From: Nonomuraea sp.
GTDB lineage: Bacteria > Actinomycetota > Actinomycetes > Streptosporangiales > Streptosporangiaceae
NCBI GenBank assembly: GCA_013362835.1
Contig: JABFVJ010000294.1
Location: 1-10,111 of the forward strand
Direction: 5' to 3'
Length of the DNA: 10,111 bases
How positions within the stretch are numbered: position 1 is the stretch's first letter; each line of letters opens with the position of its first letter. Shown piece by piece: positions 7,059 through 10,111 of the stretch. Both the position numbers and the translations under genes were made by a program. The notes below the pieces were generated by a model, which saw only the letters and a program-made list of their open reading frames with translations, searched no databases and was not told the origin of the DNA.

Positions 7059-7562
7059 TCAGGAGAGGACTGCCCAGACGATCTTCCCGTGGGGCGCGAG
7101 TGCCGACCAACCCCATCGGAGGCTGAGCGATTCGACGATGTGGAGACCGAGGCCGCCGGTGTCAAGGGGGCCAGGGTATCGCAGCACGGGCACCGAGGAG
7201 CCTGGATCGGTGAACGCGCTGGTGACGAGCGGGCCGCGGCGGACGAGTGACATGTGCACCGGGCGCTGGCAGCGGGGCTCGTCGAGGCGCAGGCCGTGGC
7301 GCAGGGCGTTGGTCGCGAGCTCGGAGACCACCAGCTCCATGTTCTCGACCAGCTCGCCGAGACCCCAGCCGGCCAGGGCTCCCGCGGTGAAGCTGCGCGC
7401 GGAGTGGACCGAGGACGCGGTGGGCGGGAGCACGAACGTGGCGCTCGCGGACGGGCCGGTGGCCAGGAGATCGCGAGCCGCGTCCGGCCACCAGCCGACA
7501 GGCGGCCACCAGTCGAACGTGGTCCACTGGCCGTGCGCCGTGGTGGATTGCACAGTGATCAT
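7059..7562 (-). CDS. ATP-binding protein, anti-sigma-factor-like (HATPase_c_2, RsbW type)
   Basis: This 167-residue GHKL-fold protein is related to the anti-sigma kinases RsbW/SpoIIAB; in actinomycetes many copies sit beside XRE and DUF397 genes, as here. The N-box is ELVVSELATNALRHG (76-90, with Asn85 the expected Mg-binding residue), then FTDPGS (117-122) and the G-box region T-G-G-L-G-L-H-I-V (135-143), ending in LRWGW (148-152). The usual GRGL is replaced by GGLGL but the Gly-x-Gly core is kept. The N-terminus is unusual: five Trp within residues 13-25. I chose ATG at 7562-7560; an upstream extension of the frame is Cys/Arg-rich and runs through the palindrome-rich spacer. It is divergent from the XRE gene, suggesting shared control. 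A partner protein (a sigma or anti-anti-sigma factor) is not encoded nearby. Confidence 0.85.
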   Translation of the reverse strand: MITVQSTTAHGQWTTFDWWPPVGWWPDAARDLLATGPSASATFVLPPTASSVHSARSFTAGALAGWGLGELVENMELVVSELATNALRHGLRLDEPRCQRPVHMSLVRRGPLVTSAFTDPGSSVPVLRYPGPLDTGGLGLHIVESLSLRWGWSALAPHGKIVWAVLS

Positions 7563-7741
7563 TCTGCGCCAAACTCTCGTGCAGGTGCAAGAGCGAATGC
7601 ACGTGCAGACACCTGTTGCAACCGCTACGGTTCTCCTCAAGTGGTCAATATGGGGGAAAGGGGATCTTGTCCGCGGCCCATGATCTTTCGGCCGCTAAGT
7701 GACAGACTGTGTCTTCAAGGAAACGACACAAGGAGCAGCGC
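7563..7741. promoter_or_regulatory. Divergent regulatory spacer with palindromes
   Basis: This 179-bp region separates the divergent HATPase and XRE genes and should hold promoters for both. Visible elements are the perfect palindrome TGCACGTGCA (7598-7607), CAGGTG / CACCTG inverted arms (7582-7587 and 7610-7615), and a CGTGCAG direct repeat (7578-7584 and 7602-7608). Also present are AACCG-CTA-CGGTT (7620-7632), overlapping a -10-like TACGGT (7626-7631), and a GCGGCC / GGCCGC stem (7673-7678 and 7690-7695) in the XRE leader. Such elements are plausible operators for the adjacent XRE protein (autoregulation), but this is inference. No clear -35/-10 pair with ideal spacing was found for the minus-strand gene. 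Confidence 0.45.
7731..7735 (+). promoter_or_regulatory. Ribosome binding site of XRE gene
   Basis: AGGAG lies 6 nt before the GTG at 7742 and selects it over an in-frame GTG at 7709, which has no such site and would add 11 basic residues. Confidence 0.75.
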
Positions 7742-8608
7742 GTGTCCATTGATCCGCCCGGTTCTGGCTCGACCGTTCGGCGCATCATGCTGGGTGCGAG
7801 TCTCAGGCGCCTGCGTGAGGCCTGCGGGCTCGACCGCGGCCAGGCCGGATTCCACATCCGGGCGTCCGAATCCAAGATCAGCCGCATGGAGCTCGGGCGC
7901 GTCGGATTCAAGACACGCGACGTGGAAGACCTGCTCACCCTGTACGGCGTCGTCGACGATGCCGAACGCCGTGCCCTGCTGGAGATGGTACGCGAGGCCA
8001 ACACCCCCGGGTGGTGGCACAAGTACTCGGCCGAGCTGCCTTCGTGGTTCACGACGTACGTGGGCCTGGAGGAGGCCGCGAGCGTGATCCGCACGTACGA
8101 GGTGCAGTTCGTGCCCGGCCTGCTGCAGACGGCCGCGTACGCGCGATCGGTCTTCAAGCTGGGCAACCCCGACGCGAGTCCGGAGAAGATCGAGCGCCGC
8201 GTGCACATGCGCATGCAGCGCCAGGAGCGCTTCACCCAGAAGGACGGCCCCCGACTGTGGGCGGTCATCGACGAGGCGGCGCTCAAGCGGACCATCGGCG
8301 GGCGAGAGGTCATGTCCGAACAGCTCCAGCATCTGCTGGAAGTCGCCGCTCTTCCCAACATCACCCTCCAGGTGATGCCCTTCAGGTTCGGCAAGCACGC
8401 CGCTGAAGGGGGCGCGTTCAGCATCTTGCGGTTTCCCGAGTCCGACCTGTCGGACGTTGTCTACGTCGAGCAGCTCTGGGGTGCCCTGTACCTGGACAAA
8501 CGTGAGGACATCGACCCGTACCTCACCGCCATGGAGCAACTGTGCGTGGAAAGCACCACGCCAGGGGGCACCGTCGAGCTCATCGGCGGTCTTCTCAGAA
8601 AGATGTAG
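7742..8608 (+). CDS. XRE-family helix-turn-helix regulator with DUF5753 domain
   Basis: This 288-residue DNA-binding protein belongs to the actinomycete family whose members include WhiJ-like regulators. The HTH (about 14-70) contains LRRLREACGLDRGQAG (21-36), ASESKISRMELGR (41-53) and the following helix VEDLLTLYGV (61-70). The DUF5753 region (about 90-270) includes W-W-H-K-Y (91-95), Y119-E-V-Q-F-V-P-G-L-L-Q-T130, R-V-H-M-R-M-Q-R-Q-E-R-F (153-164) and L-P-N-I-T-L-Q-V-M-P-F (204-214). These are typical of the family, whose ligand is unknown. The stop TAG is followed directly by the DUF397 start (TAGATG), so the two are co-translated. Context with the divergent HATPase gene suggests one regulatory module affecting development or secondary metabolism, by analogy with Streptomyces copies. 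Confidence 0.93.
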   Translation: MSIDPPGSGSTVRRIMLGASLRRLREACGLDRGQAGFHIRASESKISRMELGRVGFKTRDVEDLLTLYGVVDDAERRALLEMVREANTPGWWHKYSAELPSWFTTYVGLEEAASVIRTYEVQFVPGLLQTAAYARSVFKLGNPDASPEKIERRVHMRMQRQERFTQKDGPRLWAVIDEAALKRTIGGREVMSEQLQHLLEVAALPNITLQVMPFRFGKHAAEGGAFSILRFPESDLSDVVYVEQLWGALYLDKREDIDPYLTAMEQLCVESTTPGGTVELIGGLLRKM

Positions 8609-8845
8609 ATGAACCACACCTACAACGGCATGCCCGCGGCCGACCTGACCCAGGTCGCCTGGCGCAAGAGCCGCTACAGCAACTCGCAGGGCAACTGCGT
8701 GGAGCTCGCGGAGCTTCCCGACGGAGGGATCGCGGTCCGCAACTCGCGCTTCCCCGACGGCCCTGCCCTCATCTATACCCGCGACGAGATCCGGGCCCTG
8801 GTGCTCGGGGTGAAGGACGGAGAGTTCGACGGACTGCTCGTGTAA
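8609..8845 (+). CDS. DUF397 small regulatory protein
   Basis: This 78-residue protein is of the DUF397 family, found almost only in actinomycetes beside XRE/DUF5753 genes. Hallmarks are W-R-K-S-R-Y-S (18-24), G-N-C-V-E-L-A (28-34), I-A-V-R-N-S (41-46), P-D-G-P-A-L-I (49-55) and a C-terminal helix (57-70). Its ATG abuts the XRE stop with zero spacing and no clear Shine-Dalgarno, so it probably depends on coupled translation. Known family members are thought to act with, or antagonise, the cognate XRE protein; the mechanism is not settled. A strong hairpin follows 11 bp after the stop. Full-length and intact. Confidence 0.93.
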   Translation: MNHTYNGMPAADLTQVAWRKSRYSNSQGNCVELAELPDGGIAVRNSRFPDGPALIYTRDEIRALVLGVKDGEFDGLLV

Positions 8846-8856
8846 CAACGTGTTCA

Positions 8857-8893
8857 CCTCCGGCGCGCCCGCTTAACGGGGGCGCGCCGGAGG
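8857..8893 (+). terminator. Hairpin terminator after XRE-DUF397 operon
   Basis: Perfect 14-bp inverted repeat: CCTCCGGCGCGCCC at 8857-8870 and its complement at 8880-8893, with a 9-nt loop (GCTTAACGG). An alternative fold pairs 8868-8871 with 8877-8880 at the loop. There is no U-tract, as is common for actinobacterial terminators. It lies 11 bp after the DUF397 stop and before the next gene's ribosome site. Confidence 0.85.
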
Positions 8894-8924
8894 CGTAACC
8901 GGGGGAGACCTTCCCCAGGTCAGG

Positions 8925-9185
8925 ATGGCGGACATGCTCGACCAGATGACTCTGTATCCGATCGCCGACGACGTGCTGTTCGCGCCGGGCGGCAAGGTCG
9001 TGATCCGCACGTACGGCGTCGCGCCCGCCGGCGCCTCGGTCTCCTACCGCACGTGGGTGACCGGCATCCGCGACCAGCCCCGCTACTGGCACTGGGGCCA
9101 CTTCGAGGACGCGGCCTCCGGTCACCGCCGCGTGCTGGAGTGGCTCACCGGGCGGGGGCCGCAACCTTCCCAGGCGCCGGTCTGA
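8925..9185 (+). CDS. Small protein of unknown function
   Basis: I do not recognise this 86-residue protein. It reads as one soluble domain: a short N-terminal helix region (MLDQMTLYPIADDV, 4-17), probable beta strands (V-V-I-R-T-Y, 25-30, and S-Y-R-T-W-V-T-G-I, 40-48), an aromatic cluster Y-W-H-W-G-H-F (54-60), then a helix (65-75) and a polar tail ending in P-S-Q-A-P-V. No signal peptide, membrane segment, Cys pair or nucleotide motif is present. ATG at 8925 has AGGT at 8917-8920 upstream; the ATG at 8934 with AGGA at 8922-8925 is an equally possible start. It follows the terminator of the XRE-DUF397 operon by 31 bp, and the promoter of the next gene lies in its 3' end. Coding is supported by GC-typical third positions and a ribosome site. 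Confidence 0.65.
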   Translation: MADMLDQMTLYPIADDVLFAPGGKVVIRTYGVAPAGASVSYRTWVTGIRDQPRYWHWGHFEDAASGHRRVLEWLTGRGPQPSQAPV

Positions 9186-9195
9186 TCGCTATCCT
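9167..9195 (+). promoter_or_regulatory. Candidate housekeeping-sigma promoter
   Basis: TTCCCA (9167-9172) and TATCCT (9190-9195) are separated by 17 bp and match -35/-10 hexamers at 4 of 6 and 4 of 6 positions. The predicted transcript start, about 9202, falls inside the palindrome at 9200-9215. The promoter overlaps the end of the preceding gene. Inferred from pattern only. Confidence 0.4.
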
Positions 9196-9199
9196 CATG

Positions 9200-9215
9200 C
9201 CAAGCAAATGCTTGG
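9200..9215. promoter_or_regulatory. Palindromic operator candidate
   Basis: CCAAGCAAATGCTTGG is a perfect 7-bp inverted repeat around two central bases. It sits just downstream of a -10-like element and 3 bp before the AGGAGG ribosome site of the next gene. Size, symmetry and position fit a TetR- or MarR-type repressor site. The cognate regulator cannot be identified here. Confidence 0.6.
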
Positions 9216-9228
9216 TAGAGGAGGCGTG

Positions 9229-9987
9229 GTGCGGCGCGCGATCCACCTGCTCGAAGAGGTCGACTTCCGGCCCATGAACTCCAGGCGCCCCCTGGAGTAC
9301 CTGACCTGGCTGACCCGCTACAAGCGCGAGGACGAGACCCGCACCGCGCCCGCCCTGACCTCCGGCACGTCCATCAGGTCCCGCGAGATCGACCTCGTCG
9401 GCGCCTTCTACGCCGTGGGCATCACCGGACACCCCCAGTTCAAGGCCGTCACGCTCTGGGACTGCCACGGCGGATGGGACGGCGGCTGGCGGCAGATGAT
9501 GGGCATCTACCAGGGCGTCGACCAGCGCCTGTTCCTGTCCGACATCGACGACCTGCGCTTCTCCGCCTTCTCCAGGCCGCTCGGCGCCGCGCCGGGCTGC
9601 CCACCACTCGGTGCGGCGCCCGCCGCCGAGTTCTACCTGGTCGAGAGCGCCCGCGTACGCCCCGGCGCCGCCCTCGACTACCTGGAGGCCGTCCGCACGG
9701 AACGCGCCCCGCTCCTCGCCGAGCACGGCCACACCCTGACCGGCCTGTACGAGGTCCTGTTCTGCGACACCGAGGCGGTCACCCTGTGGGCCGTCTCCCT
9801 GGACGACCATCTGGCCACCCAGCGCGCCCGCGACGCCGCCCTGGGCCTGGACGACGAGGTCGATCCCGACCCCCGGCTGCTCGACTGGGGGAAGCGGGCT
9901 CGCGACTACCTCGAAGGCCCCTGGCGCGAGACGCTGCTCGCGCCGTTTCCCGGCAGCCGTCTGGCGCCCGCGCCGCCGCCGGGTTAG
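9229..9987 (+). CDS. Duplicated alpha/beta-barrel protein, NIPSNAP-like (tentative)
   Basis: This 252-residue soluble protein appears to be two copies of one ferredoxin-like domain. The C-terminal half (about 134-235) has E-F-Y-L-V-E-S-A-R-V-R-P-G (134-146), L-D-Y-L (149-152), L-T-G-L-Y-E-V (170-176) and V-T-L-W (184-187), the layout of NIPSNAP or related dimeric alpha/beta-barrel proteins. The N-terminal half repeats it with L-E-Y-L (22-25), L-V-G-A-F-Y-A-V (56-63) and V-T-L-W (75-78). A Gly/Ala/Pro linker (119-133) joins them. AGGAGG (9219-9224) precedes GTG codons at 9226 and 9229; I prefer 9229 for its 4-nt spacing. ATG at 9208 would lie inside the palindrome, before the ribosome site. 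The next gene starts 20 nt after the stop, so they likely form an operon. Enzymatic activity is unknown; such folds include monooxygenases and non-enzymatic members. Confidence 0.7.
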   Translation: MRRAIHLLEEVDFRPMNSRRPLEYLTWLTRYKREDETRTAPALTSGTSIRSREIDLVGAFYAVGITGHPQFKAVTLWDCHGGWDGGWRQMMGIYQGVDQRLFLSDIDDLRFSAFSRPLGAAPGCPPLGAAPAAEFYLVESARVRPGAALDYLEAVRTERAPLLAEHGHTLTGLYEVLFCDTEAVTLWAVSLDDHLATQRARDAALGLDDEVDPDPRLLDWGKRARDYLEGPWRETLLAPFPGSRLAPAPPPG

Positions 9988-10007
9988 CGTCGGCTGCGGA
10001 GGCAGCC

Positions 10008-10111
10008 ATGACGGACTCGTACCTCTCCAACGGGCAGAGCGCGGACGATCACGTCGCCTCGTGCCCGGAGTGCGGCGCGGCCATCGCGCTGGTGGGCCGG
10101 CCGGAGACGGC
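10008..10111 (+). CDS. Zinc-ribbon protein, 3' truncated; LysW-like possible
   Basis: Only 34 complete codons are visible before the window ends, and the frame stays open. A strong ribosome site GGAGG (9998-10002) lies 5 nt before the ATG. After a polar leader, C-P-E-C-G (19-23) appears, half of a zinc ribbon, followed by A-A-I-A-L. The C-P-E-C-G-A-x-I-x-L pattern resembles the start of LysW-type amino-group carrier proteins, but a generic zinc-ribbon protein is equally possible without the second Cys pair. It is probably co-transcribed with the preceding gene. Confidence 0.6.
   Translation, partial: MTDSYLSNGQSADDHVASCPECGAAIALVGRPET

Noticed and set aside
7715..8857. Minus-strand open frame opposite the XRE and DUF397 genes
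   Set aside because: The plus strand carries clear HTH, DUF5753 and DUF397 motifs; the opposite translation has none.

Overview
The window is high-GC DNA with GTG starts, tightly packed genes, DtxR/IdeR-type iron boxes and an anti-sigma-like ATPase / XRE / DUF397 gene set. Together these point to a filamentous actinomycete, perhaps Streptosporangiales or a relative; the genus is inferred. No tRNA, rRNA, CRISPR array, transposase or phage gene is visible, and the window looks like ordinary chromosome with one regulatory accessory module.

Left part (1-4565): the 3' portion of a TetR-family regulator converges on a siderophore-type ABC importer. Four copies of a 20-bp tandem repeat (521-600) lie between them. 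The importer has two FecCD-type permeases and one ATPase in a minus-strand operon with overlapping start and stop codons. The lipoprotein substrate-binding protein is transcribed divergently. The divergent spacer carries two iron boxes 30 bp apart, so both arms should be repressed together when iron is plentiful and switched on in iron starvation. The binding protein captures the ferric chelate outside the cell, the permease pair carries it through the membrane and the ATPase drives uptake.

Middle (4562-6982): an 806-residue protein of the actinobacterial 'helicase-associated' (XPB/Ssl2-like) family lies on the minus strand. It has no helicase motor and ends in what may be a degenerate WYL-like domain. 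Its stop codon interlocks with that of the binding-protein gene in a single CTAG.

Right part (7059-8893): a divergent regulatory module. A HATPase (anti-sigma-factor-like) gene on the minus strand faces an XRE/DUF5753 regulator and a DUF397 small protein on the plus strand. The two plus-strand genes abut with no spacer. The 179-bp shared spacer contains several short palindromes, and a strong hairpin terminator closes the plus-strand pair.

Right edge (8925-10111): an unrecognised 86-residue protein, then a promoter and a 16-bp palindromic operator candidate. These precede a protein built from two similar halves (NIPSNAP-like dimeric alpha/beta barrel, tentative). A zinc-ribbon protein cut by the window end follows in the same apparent operon. 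No wholly new defence or biosynthetic system could be demonstrated. The most unusual points are the 20-bp tandem repeat, the motor-less helicase-associated protein and the operator-controlled duplicated-domain gene.
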